From the NCBI RefSeq assembly GCF_000731315.1, contig NZ_HG938353.1, positions 186,001-250,000 of the forward strand: a stretch of 64,000 bases of DNA. The letters are read 5' to 3'. The DNA comes from Neorhizobium galegae bv. orientalis str. HAMBI 540. GTDB lineage: Bacteria; Pseudomonadota; Alphaproteobacteria; Rhizobiales; Rhizobiaceae. Shown here one piece after another: positions 53,166 through 63,687 of this stretch. Below the pieces are notes generated by a model. It ran no database searches, was not told where the DNA came from, and was given only the letters and a program-made list of their open reading frames with translations. A program made the position numbers and the translations under genes. The first letter of the stretch is position 1. Each line of letters opens with the position of its first letter.

Positions 53166-54083
53166 ATGGCAAGCGTTTCTGAAACCCAACCCGCCAACAA
53201 ACCCAATCCCGCCCGCTGGCTGGTGGTCGCGGTTCCCTATGTCTGGCTGCTGCTGTTCTTCGCAGCGCCGTTCCTGATCATCTTCAAGATCTCGTTGTCG
53301 GAGACGGCGATCGCCATGCCGCCCTATACGCCGCTCTTTCAAGGCTTCGGCGCATTCGGCGACTTCGTCTCGGAACTCGACTTCGACAACTACCTGTTCC
53401 TGACCGGCGACCCTCTTTACATCGAAGCCTACCTGTCTTCGCTGCGCATCGCGGTGATCTCCACCTTCCTGCTGCTGCTGATCGGTTATCCCATGGCGCT
53501 CGCCATGGCCCGCGCGCCGACAATGCTGCGGCCGACACTGGTCATGCTGGTCATCCTGCCGTTCTGGACGTCGTTCCTGATCCGCGTCTATGCCTGGATC
53601 GGCATCCTGAAGCCCGACGGACTGCTGACGCTCCTGTTCCGGTCGGTCGGCCTGCTCGGCGTCGATGATCAGGTGCAGATCTTGCGCACCGATTATGCGG
53701 TCTTCATCGGCATCGTCTATTCCTACCTGCCCTTCATGGTTCTGCCGCTCTATTCGGCACTGGAGAAGATGGACAATACGCTCTTGGAGGCCGCAAGCGA
53801 TCTCGGCTGCCCGCCCTGGAAGGCGTTCTGGAAGATCACCTTCCCGCTGTCGCTGCCGGGCGTCATCGCCGGTTCGATGATCTGCTTCATTCCGATCACC
53901 GGCGAGTTCGTCATTCCGGATCTGCTCGGCGGTGCCGATACGCTGATGATCGGAAAGACGCTGTGGACGGAGTTCTTCGGCAATCGCGACTGGCCTCTGG
54001 CCTCGGCCGTGGCGGTCATCCTGCTGATCATGCTGGTCGTGCCGATCATGATTTTCCAGAACCAGCAGAAGAAGGTGGCTTGA
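53166..54083 (+). CDS. potH: Polyamine ABC transporter, permease PotH-like
   Basis: Inner-membrane permease (305 aa) with about six helices after an N-terminal cytoplasmic tail; the first helix is WLVVAVPYVWLLLFFAAPFL. The EAA loop EAASDLGCPPWKAFWKITFP is present near residue 215. AAGGAG abuts the ATG directly, so the GGGGG further up may serve as RBS. Two bases separate it from potI. Confidence 0.93.
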   Translation: MASVSETQPANKPNPARWLVVAVPYVWLLLFFAAPFLIIFKISLSETAIAMPPYTPLFQGFGAFGDFVSELDFDNYLFLTGDPLYIEAYLSSLRIAVISTFLLLLIGYPMALAMARAPTMLRPTLVMLVILPFWTSFLIRVYAWIGILKPDGLLTLLFRSVGLLGVDDQVQILRTDYAVFIGIVYSYLPFMVLPLYSALEKMDNTLLEAASDLGCPPWKAFWKITFPLSLPGVIAGSMICFIPITGEFVIPDLLGGADTLMIGKTLWTEFFGNRDWPLASAVAVILLIMLVVPIMIFQNQQKKVA

Positions 54084-54084
54084 G

Positions 54085-54903
54085 ATGAAATCCTCGCGCT
54101 TCGATGCCACCGTCCTCACCCTCGGTTTCGCATTCCTCTACATCCCGATCATCATCCTGGTGGTCTATTCCTTCAATGCCTCCAAGCTCGTCACAGTATG
54201 GGGCGGGTTTTCGCTGCAATGGTATCGCACCATGTGGTCGAACCAAGGCCTGATGGATGCCGCCTGGGTGACCGCCCGCGTTGGCGTCATCAGCGCCACG
54301 ATCGGCACGGTGCTGGGCACGCTTGCGGCGCTTGCCCTGGTGCGGTTCACGCGCTTTCACGGCCGGATGCTGTTTTCCGGGATGATCTATGCGCCGCTCG
54401 TCATGCCGGAAGTGATTACCGGCCTGTCGCTGCTGTTGCTGTTCGTCGCCGTCGGTATCGATCGCGGTTTCTGGACGGTCGTTATCGCGCATACGACCTT
54501 CACCATGTGCTACGTGGCGATTGTCGTGCAGTCGCGGCTACTGACCTTCGACCTCAGCCTCGAGGAGGCGGCGCTCGATCTCGGCTGCCCACCGGTCAAG
54601 ACTTTCTTCAAGATCACCCTGCCGCTGATCTTCCCCGCCGTCATCGCCGGCTGGATGCTGGCTTTCACCCTGTCGCTGGACGACCTCGTCATCGCGAGCT
54701 TCACGACGGGGCCGGGTGCCACGACGCTGCCGATCAAGATCTACAGCCAGGTGCGCCTGGGCGTCACACCGGAGATCAATGCGATCTGCACCATCCTGAT
54801 CGGGCTGGTGACGATCGGCGTCATCATCGCCTCGATCAGCACCAAGCAGACGGAAATGCGCCGCATCCGAGACGAGCATGTCGCCGCTCGCGGCACGACC
54901 TGA
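54085..54903 (+). CDS. potI: Polyamine ABC transporter, permease PotI-like
   Basis: Second permease (272 aa) with six hydrophobic helices; first helix LTLGFAFLYIPIIILVVYSF, EAA loop EAALDLGCPPVKTFFKITLP near residue 155. It completes the potFGHI-type importer and is convergent with the small membrane-protein gene four bases on. Confidence 0.94.
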   Translation: MKSSRFDATVLTLGFAFLYIPIIILVVYSFNASKLVTVWGGFSLQWYRTMWSNQGLMDAAWVTARVGVISATIGTVLGTLAALALVRFTRFHGRMLFSGMIYAPLVMPEVITGLSLLLLFVAVGIDRGFWTVVIAHTTFTMCYVAIVVQSRLLTFDLSLEEAALDLGCPPVKTFFKITLPLIFPAVIAGWMLAFTLSLDDLVIASFTTGPGATTLPIKIYSQVRLGVTPEINAICTILIGLVTIGVIIASISTKQTEMRRIRDEHVAARGTT

Positions 54904-54906
54904 CGA

Positions 54907-55152
54907 TCATTCGCCCCGCGGCGGCAGGAAGATATAGATGAGCAGCCACGCCGGCAGCACGATGACGGCGCCGAGCACGATGCGTGGCACCGACCAGATA
55001 TAGGCATTTTCGAGCCCAACCCTGATATCGTCCGGCGTCAGATGCAGGAGCGCCAGTAGCGCCGGCATGGTGATGCCGAAGAAGCTGAGCACTGCGCCCA
55101 TGATGAGGCAGGCGAGCAGCGCCTTGCATAGATTGATCAGGAATCTTGACAC
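54907..55152 (-). CDS. Small inner-membrane protein
   Basis: Protein of 81 aa with two hydrophobic segments (FLINLCKALLACLIMGAVLS; IVLGAVIVLPAWLLIYIFLP) and a short charged loop (LTPDDIRVGLENAYIW). The pattern matches a conserved small rhizobial membrane protein family of unknown function (DUF6460-like; identification tentative). It lies convergent to potI and 28 bases downstream of the AsmA-like gene on the same strand. Confidence 0.75.
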   Translation of the reverse strand: MSRFLINLCKALLACLIMGAVLSFFGITMPALLALLHLTPDDIRVGLENAYIWSVPRIVLGAVIVLPAWLLIYIFLPPRGE

Positions 55153-55180
55153 CAGATAACCCCCATCCGGTTGATTCGGT

Positions 55181-57040
55181 TCATTGTAGGGGCTTCGCCG
55201 GAGTTTGCGAAACAGGCCAGATGACGGGGTTCGGCCAGGAGCCGCCGATGAAGACCATCAGCGGTGCCGCCTTGGTGTCCTGCGCAATCGGCTCGATGGT
55301 TGCGGAGAGCGCCAGGCTGCTGTTGATATAGGGAACAACGCCGGAAAGCGTCAGGTTCTCGGAGGGGCCGGTGATCTTTCCTTCGCGGATATCCGCCGAG
55401 CCGTCCGCGAGGTTGGCAGAGATGTCGATATGGTCAAATTCAAGGCTGCCGCTGCCGGCATCGCTCAAGGGAAAATAGGGTTTTTGAGCTGCAAGCTGCC
55501 GGACACCGGCAAGGTTGACGCCGGAAAGCGAGCCGCGGTCCGTCCGAAAGCGTAGGGTGCCTTTCGCATTGCGCCAGGCTTCCGGTTCCAGCGGCCGATC
55601 GACGTCAAGCGCCAGATCCAGCGACCCGCGCGCCGCCGGAAGCGGGCCGGCGAGGCCAAGTTCCTTGACGATATTGCCGAAATCCGCGTCCTGGATGGCA
55701 AGGCGCAGCGCCACGGCTCCGGCCGTACCGCCCTTCACCGTAGCGATGCGGCCGGTCAGTCGGCCGGTCTCGAAATCGCTGTCGGCGATGTCGATGCGCG
55801 ATTGCTCGCCGACGTTCATGATGCTTACGGCGGCTTCCGAAAGCTGGAAAGGCCCGAGCGTCGCCTGCTGGGCGGAAAGCCTCAGGTCGAGTTCCAGGCC
55901 TGCGAGATGGCTATTGCCCCGACTGGTATCACCCATGGCGCGCGGCGCGATGGCGGCAAGCGCTGCGGAAAGGTCCATCCGGTCGAAGGCGAGCGTACCG
56001 GTGAGCCTCGCCGGCCGGTCAGTCGGCAGCACGAGATCGAGTATGCCGGTCGCCTTGGCGTCGTTCAGGCCGAGGGACAGGTTGTCCAAACGCAGGATGT
56101 CTTCGTTGGTGACGAGCCGGGTATTCAACGAAAAGCTCTTCAGGCGTTCGACACCGGCAAAGTTCAGCCCGGCCCAGCGCATCGCCGTCGAAAGGTCGGG
56201 AACCGTCAGTTCGGCATCGCCGGAAAGAAACGCATGCGCCGCCAGATTGGCGACGCCGCGGAATTGGCCATGAAAGAGAGCGGACGCCATCGTGCCCGAG
56301 ATATTGCCGCTTTTGCCTGAGAGCAGCAGCAGCGGCTGCGTCGAACTCATATCCAGCGTCAGCGCCTGGCCGTTGAGATAGGCATCTGCCTTCAGTTCCA
56401 GGCCCCGGGACAGCCAGGGCCAGTCGAGCGTGCCGTTGATCGACTGGAACCGCGTGATCCGGCCGCTGGCGACGTCGGAGATTTCGAATATCCCGTTGCT
56501 GATGCGGACATCGCCCATCCGCGCATCTTCACCCGTCGCGAGTGCCTGACTGCTGCCGTCCGGCCGCGCATCGCGCACGGCGCGGCTGAGCCGCCCGTCA
56601 TTCGCCCAGTCGAGCCTGCCGTCGGCCTCCCTGAGGACATAGATTTCCGGATTCGTGAGCCGAAAATCCTTGAACTCCGGCCGTCCGAGCAGAGCCTGCA
56701 GAAGATCGAAAGAAGCCGAAAGCCGCGAGACCCGGCCGAGCACCCGCTCGCCACCCTCCGCCTGCTTGCGGATGGTGATCTCCCTGAGCGTGATCCTGGG
56801 CTCCGGCCAGAAGCGGATATCCGGCGTCCCCTCAATTGTCACATCGTGGCCGGTCCATTCGGCGACCGCCCGCTCCATGCTTTCGCGCACCACGGTCGAT
56901 GAAATCAGGAACGGCGCGATGAGCTGGAAAAGCGAGAACAGGAAGAGCGCGACGATGGCGCCGATCAGAACACGGCGTGACCGCCGGCCCAGCGGGCGGC
57001 TCAGGTTCTTCCGCAGATGTCCGAACGGGTTGGTGAGCAT
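55181..57040 (-). CDS. AsmA-family protein
   Basis: Large envelope protein (619 aa) of the AsmA/TamB-like type, thought to act in lipid or outer-membrane homeostasis. One N-terminal membrane helix (about residues 25-48, VLIGAIVALFLFSLFQLIAP) is followed by a long periplasmic beta-rich region: GHDVTIEGTPDIRFWPEPRI near the N-terminus and the family-typical LRFRTDRGSLSGVNLAGV near residue 530. ATG 57040 was chosen over a TTG 39 bases upstream. Divergent from the acetoacetyl-CoA synthetase gene. Confidence 0.88.
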   Translation of the reverse strand: MLTNPFGHLRKNLSRPLGRRSRRVLIGAIVALFLFSLFQLIAPFLISSTVVRESMERAVAEWTGHDVTIEGTPDIRFWPEPRITLREITIRKQAEGGERVLGRVSRLSASFDLLQALLGRPEFKDFRLTNPEIYVLREADGRLDWANDGRLSRAVRDARPDGSSQALATGEDARMGDVRISNGIFEISDVASGRITRFQSINGTLDWPWLSRGLELKADAYLNGQALTLDMSSTQPLLLLSGKSGNISGTMASALFHGQFRGVANLAAHAFLSGDAELTVPDLSTAMRWAGLNFAGVERLKSFSLNTRLVTNEDILRLDNLSLGLNDAKATGILDLVLPTDRPARLTGTLAFDRMDLSAALAAIAPRAMGDTSRGNSHLAGLELDLRLSAQQATLGPFQLSEAAVSIMNVGEQSRIDIADSDFETGRLTGRIATVKGGTAGAVALRLAIQDADFGNIVKELGLAGPLPAARGSLDLALDVDRPLEPEAWRNAKGTLRFRTDRGSLSGVNLAGVRQLAAQKPYFPLSDAGSGSLEFDHIDISANLADGSADIREGKITGPSENLTLSGVVPYINSSLALSATIEPIAQDTKAAPLMVFIGGSWPNPVIWPVSQTPAKPLQ

Positions 57041-57236
57041 GATCACACGCGCATTATAGGAAATGCTGGGTTCGCGCAAATCCGCGAAACGTCCCTGGCG
57101 GTCTCCTTTATAATGCGGTGCAACATGCTATAAAAGCCGATACGCTCGGCCTCGCAGGATTTGGCGTGGACGGAGATGGAGGCAGACCCCAGGTTCCGAT
57201 GTCGGGGCGGGGTTCTCCGAGGGTGGAGGAATGGGA

Positions 57237-59189
<1,953 letters not shown>

Positions 59190-59541
59190 ATGGCCGGGTA
59201 TCCCCGACGAGGCGAGATGTATCGATACGGTACATCTCCAGCATAAATTCCAGAAATGGAGCGCCGTTAACGCGCTATTAAGCCGCTTTGATCAAAAGTG
59301 GAGCAACATGGTTTCGTCTCGTGTATGAAATACGCCTAGCCGCGAGCTTTCATAGACATGACGTCTCCACCGACCCTCGTTGGACAGCATTAAACTTCAA
59401 AGGCAGCTTCGGCTGCCTTTCTTTTCAGGTTATACTCAACTTTTAGATGCGACAATATACAGCAACAACCGAACCCAGCCGGCGAGAAGCAGGGTATTAC
59501 CTGCAGCAGTGAGGATGCCAAACTCGGTTACAATCTCCTGA
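59190..59541. other. 352-base gap between acetoacetyl-CoA synthetase and the histidine kinase
   Basis: The genes converge here. No protein gene is convincing. It contains the UUCG-loop terminator at 59399-59425, about 210 bases beyond the synthetase stop. The stretch 59250-59398 may encode a small RNA that ends at this terminator. Confidence 0.5.
59399..59425 (+). terminator. Strong UUCG-loop terminator
   Basis: Perfect 9-bp stem AAAGGCAGC / GCTGCCTTT with a TTCG tetraloop, followed by CTTTT. Its 210-base distance from the upstream stop codon is unusual and could mean a separate short transcript. Confidence 0.85.
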
Positions 59542-62500
59542 TCAATTCGCAAGCACCCGCGGCGAAGGGAAGGTGATCTCCACCAGCGTGCCCTCGTTCG
59601 GCGCCGAAGTGATCGCGAAGGCGGCGCGGTTTGCATCGACCATCGCCTTTGTCAGCGGCAGGCCAAGACCGGTACCGTCGCCGCGCTTATGCGAGGCGCT
59701 CGACACCTGGCGGAACGGCTTCATGGCAAGCTCCAGCTCCGAGCGAGTCATGCCGATGCCGGTATCGCGGACACGAAGTACCACGTTTCCATTGGTCTCG
59801 TAGGCGGTGGACACGACGATCTGACCGCCCGAGGGCGTGAAGCGGATGGCGTTCGACAGGATGTTCAGGACGATCTGCTTGATCGAGCGCGGATCGGCGA
59901 CCACCTGTGGCACGGCATGCGAGAGCGCCGTGCGGATGATGACGCGCTGGCCGTTTGCCTGCGGCTGCACCAGCGAGACGGCTTCCGACACCGCCTCGTT
60001 CAGGCCGACGGCGACGAAATCGAGCTCCATCTCGCCCGCCTCGATCTTGGAAATATCGAGGAGGTCGTTGACGATATCGAGTACATGTCGGCCGGAGCGG
60101 CTGATGTCGTTGGCATATTCGACATAACGCGCATGGCCGATCTGGCCGAAGCGCTCGCTCGCCATCATGTCGGCAAAGCCGATGATCGCGTTGAGCGGCG
60201 TGCGGATTTCATGGCTCACATGGGCAAGGAATTCGCTCTTATGGGCATTTGCGGTCTCGGCGGCGCGCTTGGCAGTGCGCAGCTCGTCTTCGGTGCGCTT
60301 CCACTGGGTGATGTCGCGGATGACGGCGCAATAACCGTTCGAGGAGGTCAGCTTGCCGATCGTCATGAACAGCGGCAGGAAGCCGCCGGAAGCTTCCCGG
60401 CCGATCACTTCGCGGCCGTCGTTGAGGACGCTGGCGACGCCGTGGCCGGCAAGGCCTGCGAGATAATCGAGGATCGCCCGCTGGCTCTCATGCGCAAACA
60501 GCGTGACGAAGGGTTTGCCGCTGATCTCTTCGTTGTCGTAGTTGAAGAGCGCGCTCGCCGCCCTGTTCAGCGAGCGAATGTCGCCATCCGCGCCGATGAT
60601 GACCACACCGTCCGTGGCCGTTTCCAGGATCGCGCGCAGCTCGGTTACCTCGACCTGTAGCTTGGCCAGCTGGTCGGCAGCGCGGGGCGCCCGCAACGGA
60701 ATGACCTCCGCCGCGTCGCCATCCTCGGTGGAGCTCTGTACCTCGGCCACGACCGGCATCAGCGCCAACATGAGGACGGTCGAATTGTCCCAGCGGACGG
60801 ATTGAAGGCGTGCCGTCACCGGCACCAGTTCATCGTCGGCACGCACCACGACCATGCCGCCGGCCTCCGCCGTCTTGCCTTCGAGATCCTGGCGCTGCAG
60901 CAGCGCATCGAGACCGCCGACTTCCGCCAGATCGTCGATCGAAGCATAACCGGTCAGCCGCAGGAATTCCGGATTTCCGTGGATCAAAAGGTCGCCGCTG
61001 TGCACGAGAAGAGCCACCGGCATCTGGTCGACGATTTCCGCGGAAAGACCGATCCGCTCGCGGACCGGGATCATCTGGCTCAACAGTTCACGGTCGGAAA
61101 GTTCCGGATGCGGGTCCACCGGCGCCTCTGCGGCAGCCTCCGCCCCTTCGGTGGGCTCGATCGGCGCGTCGGCAAAAGCCTCGTTCGCTTCTTCGGCGAA
61201 TGCGATCGCCTCTTCCTCGGAAATCTCTTCTGAAACGGGGGCGACAGGTTCCTCGCGCACAGTCTCATGTTCGAGCTGGGTGGGCTCTATCGCGGTCGGC
61301 TCGTTCTGTTCGACAACGGGTACCTCCGCCTCGGTCGAGGTCTCCGGCTTCTTTTCCTCGTTACGGCGACCGACGAAATTGTCGAGCTGGCGAGCGATCT
61401 CGCGGAAGGCCGCTTGCTCGACGGGGGTCAGTCCGTCGCGGCGGTTGGAGCGGCGCTCTTCCAGCTGGATGACCTTGTCGGAATGGCGGCGGCCGGCGTT
61501 TTCGACGATCCGGAGCGCCGGGCGTTCGCCAGCCGGCCAGTCGAGCAGCGAAGGAACCTGCCGGCCGGACATGGACGGCTGCGGCTTGTCCTCCGGGGCG
61601 GGCTCCAACGGCAGGTCTTTCGCAAGCAAGTCTTCGGATGGTGTCGCATCGGCGGATATGTCTTCGGCGGCCGCAGGCTGCTCGGCATCTTCCGTGACTT
61701 CCAGCTCTTCGAACGCGGCGTGCTCCTCGATCGCAGAAGCCTCTGCAGCCGGTTCTTCACTCGCGGAGCTTTCAGCGTTTGCGTCTTCGGCCGAGCCGAT
61801 CTCAGCTGGCGCATCGATGGCTTCGTCCTGCCCGACGGCCAGATCGTCTTCTGCCGTCAAATCCGCTGCATCGGCAGGCATCTCATAGGCTTCGGAAACA
61901 GCCTCAGCTTCCGGTTCGGCCACATCCTCCGGCACGGCGCGGGTCAGGGTCAGGCCAACGGCATTCGGATCCTCGGCTGCATCGCCGATGCGCACGATGC
62001 CAAAACCGCGAAATCCGTCGAACTCGCGGGTACGGGTATATGTCGGCAGCGCGGCGAGATCGACCGGCACCATCAAAGACGTGCCCTCGACCGGCCACCA
62101 GATCGTCTTGCCGGACCAGGTATCGCGCTTGTTGAGCAGTTCGGTGATCTTGCCCTCGGGATCGAGATAGAAGAGGGCGGCGAGATCGGTAAAAGCCATG
62201 CCGTTGATATCGGCGGCATGCGGGCCGACAGCGTCGGCAAATTCGCTCGAAACTTCCCTGAACCGGCCTTCGGCATCGATTTTCCAGACGAAACGGGTCG
62301 CGCGCCCATCGCGGCGGAAAACGAAATCGTCCGGTTCCGGTGCGGCAATTTCGGCGGCTGCGGGTTCGACTGCAGGCGCCGCCTCCACCATCTCAGGCTC
62401 GCCAGCCACGGTTTCCTCGGTGGCGGTTTCGGAAACGGCCTCTTCCGTCGTCTCGATCGTTGCGGCCGAGGACGCGGCATCGATTTCCGAATTCGGCGCG

Positions 62501-63450
62501 GCCTCTTCAGGCGCGACCTGTTCAATCGGTTCTTCGGAAGCAGCGGCGTGGACGGGAGCAAAGTTTTCGCTGGGTTCCAGCAAAATTTCTTCTTCAGGCT
62601 CTTCCGTGTCGACGATCTCCGACACGGCGGCAATCACATCGGCAAAACCGTCGGCAGGCGCCGGCTCGGGTGCGAAGTCCTCGGTGTCGCCGCTTGCGGC
62701 AAGTTCGACCACGGCTTCTTCGACGGCGTCGGCATTCGCCGGCGCATCATCGCGCGGCTCGTAGCCGTTCGCGGCGGTGGCCCGGCCCTGTTCGGTCTCG
62801 ACCGTGAATAGGAGATGCAGGGCCGGTTCGTTGGAAAGCTTGCCGATCGCAGCCGGCAGGTAGCCCTTGGAGGTCGGGATGGGGCGCTTGACGAGGCGGC
62901 TCGGATCGGCGCCCGCCATTGTCGTCATCATCTTGGCGGTGTGGGTGGAAACGCCGAGCCCCGCGAACTCGGCCGAGGCGGCGAGCACCTCACCGTTTTC
63001 GTCGATCACCGCCATATGCGTATCGGGATCGTCGAAGCCTTCGATCATCCGGGCCGCGGAGGCTGAAGGTGAGAGCCTGCCCCGTTCCACCGGCGCGCTG
63101 AACAGCACGGCCGTTTCGCCATGAACCTGAACGAGTTCGCAGACCGCCTGCACGGGAATGCGCTGGAAACCGGAAGCGACGCGGATCGTCAGGTTACGGA
63201 TGTCACCGACTTCGCCGAGCTGGCGCGCAGCCGCTTCGATCTGGCGGAAGGCGATATCGACGCGGTTCGGACCCTGGTCGAGGAAATCGTAGATGGAGCC
63301 GAAGCCGAAAAGATCGGCGCCGCGCCCGTTCGCCCAGAGAGGGCTTTGCATGTCCGGAGAAAACAGCACGATCGCTTCGCCCGCCGCAAAACGATCGCGG
63401 ACGCGCTCGTGCACGGCAATATCGATGAACGGGTATTGGACTGCGGACAT
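59542..63450 (-). CDS. Large PAS-domain sensor histidine kinase, PdhS-like
   Basis: Kinase of about 1302 aa. N-terminal globular region (residues 1-200), two long acidic Glu/Ala/Pro-rich stretches around a PAS-like segment (FVWKIDAEGRFREVSSEF), then two PAS domains (from about 860 and 985). The HisKA domain has the phosphoacceptor His near residue 1085 (AHVSHEIRTPLNAIIGFADM), and the HATPase domain has QIVLNILSNAIRFT, RVRDTGIGM and GTGLGLPLTKAMV. These segments match the PleC/DivJ/PdhS family that acts on DivK and controls cell cycle and polarity. ATG 63450 is preferred over TTG 63456. Assignment to a particular paralogue is not possible by eye. Confidence 0.88.
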   Translation of the reverse strand: MSAVQYPFIDIAVHERVRDRFAAGEAIVLFSPDMQSPLWANGRGADLFGFGSIYDFLDQGPNRVDIAFRQIEAAARQLGEVGDIRNLTIRVASGFQRIPVQAVCELVQVHGETAVLFSAPVERGRLSPSASAARMIEGFDDPDTHMAVIDENGEVLAASAEFAGLGVSTHTAKMMTTMAGADPSRLVKRPIPTSKGYLPAAIGKLSNEPALHLLFTVETEQGRATAANGYEPRDDAPANADAVEEAVVELAASGDTEDFAPEPAPADGFADVIAAVSEIVDTEEPEEEILLEPSENFAPVHAAASEEPIEQVAPEEAAPNSEIDAASSAATIETTEEAVSETATEETVAGEPEMVEAAPAVEPAAAEIAAPEPDDFVFRRDGRATRFVWKIDAEGRFREVSSEFADAVGPHAADINGMAFTDLAALFYLDPEGKITELLNKRDTWSGKTIWWPVEGTSLMVPVDLAALPTYTRTREFDGFRGFGIVRIGDAAEDPNAVGLTLTRAVPEDVAEPEAEAVSEAYEMPADAADLTAEDDLAVGQDEAIDAPAEIGSAEDANAESSASEEPAAEASAIEEHAAFEELEVTEDAEQPAAAEDISADATPSEDLLAKDLPLEPAPEDKPQPSMSGRQVPSLLDWPAGERPALRIVENAGRRHSDKVIQLEERRSNRRDGLTPVEQAAFREIARQLDNFVGRRNEEKKPETSTEAEVPVVEQNEPTAIEPTQLEHETVREEPVAPVSEEISEEEAIAFAEEANEAFADAPIEPTEGAEAAAEAPVDPHPELSDRELLSQMIPVRERIGLSAEIVDQMPVALLVHSGDLLIHGNPEFLRLTGYASIDDLAEVGGLDALLQRQDLEGKTAEAGGMVVVRADDELVPVTARLQSVRWDNSTVLMLALMPVVAEVQSSTEDGDAAEVIPLRAPRAADQLAKLQVEVTELRAILETATDGVVIIGADGDIRSLNRAASALFNYDNEEISGKPFVTLFAHESQRAILDYLAGLAGHGVASVLNDGREVIGREASGGFLPLFMTIGKLTSSNGYCAVIRDITQWKRTEDELRTAKRAAETANAHKSEFLAHVSHEIRTPLNAIIGFADMMASERFGQIGHARYVEYANDISRSGRHVLDIVNDLLDISKIEAGEMELDFVAVGLNEAVSEAVSLVQPQANGQRVIIRTALSHAVPQVVADPRSIKQIVLNILSNAIRFTPSGGQIVVSTAYETNGNVVLRVRDTGIGMTRSELELAMKPFRQVSSASHKRGDGTGLGLPLTKAMVDANRAAFAITSAPNEGTLVEITFPSPRVLAN

Positions 63451-63583
63451 AGGCAAAACCTACAGGACGTTTGTGACCGGACTTCTACGTAATTTAACGG
63501 ATTGTTAATAACCTTCCGCGGCCTTCGGGTCGAGAGCGGCGCTATCCAAACCGTCGACAGGGTTAATGCCGGGATTCATTTTA

Positions 63584-63617
63584 TTGTGCACCGCACAATG
63601 ATGTTGCAATGCACAAC
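63584..63617. promoter_or_regulatory. Double TGC-N3-GCA operator upstream of the phasin gene
   Basis: TTGTGC-ACC-GCACAA (63584-63598), a perfect palindrome, is followed by GTTGCAATGCACAAC (63603-63617). Each contains TGC-N3-GCA, and the two lie 18 bp apart. A TATATAA-like -10 follows at about 63627. PhaR/AniA-type repressors of phasin genes bind TGC-rich dyads, so this is a likely PhaR operator (inference). Confidence 0.6.
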
Positions 63618-63687
63618 GAGATGGTCTATATAAGAGGCATGACATCTTCGGTTCTGCCGAAGAAATCGCCAACGAGGACCTGAAACG

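Noticed and set aside
61267..62811. 514-codon plus-strand frame within the histidine kinase gene
   Set aside because: It is antisense to the acidic Glu/Ala-rich stretches, whose codons read as Phe/Gly/Arg-rich strings on the other strand. No start signal.
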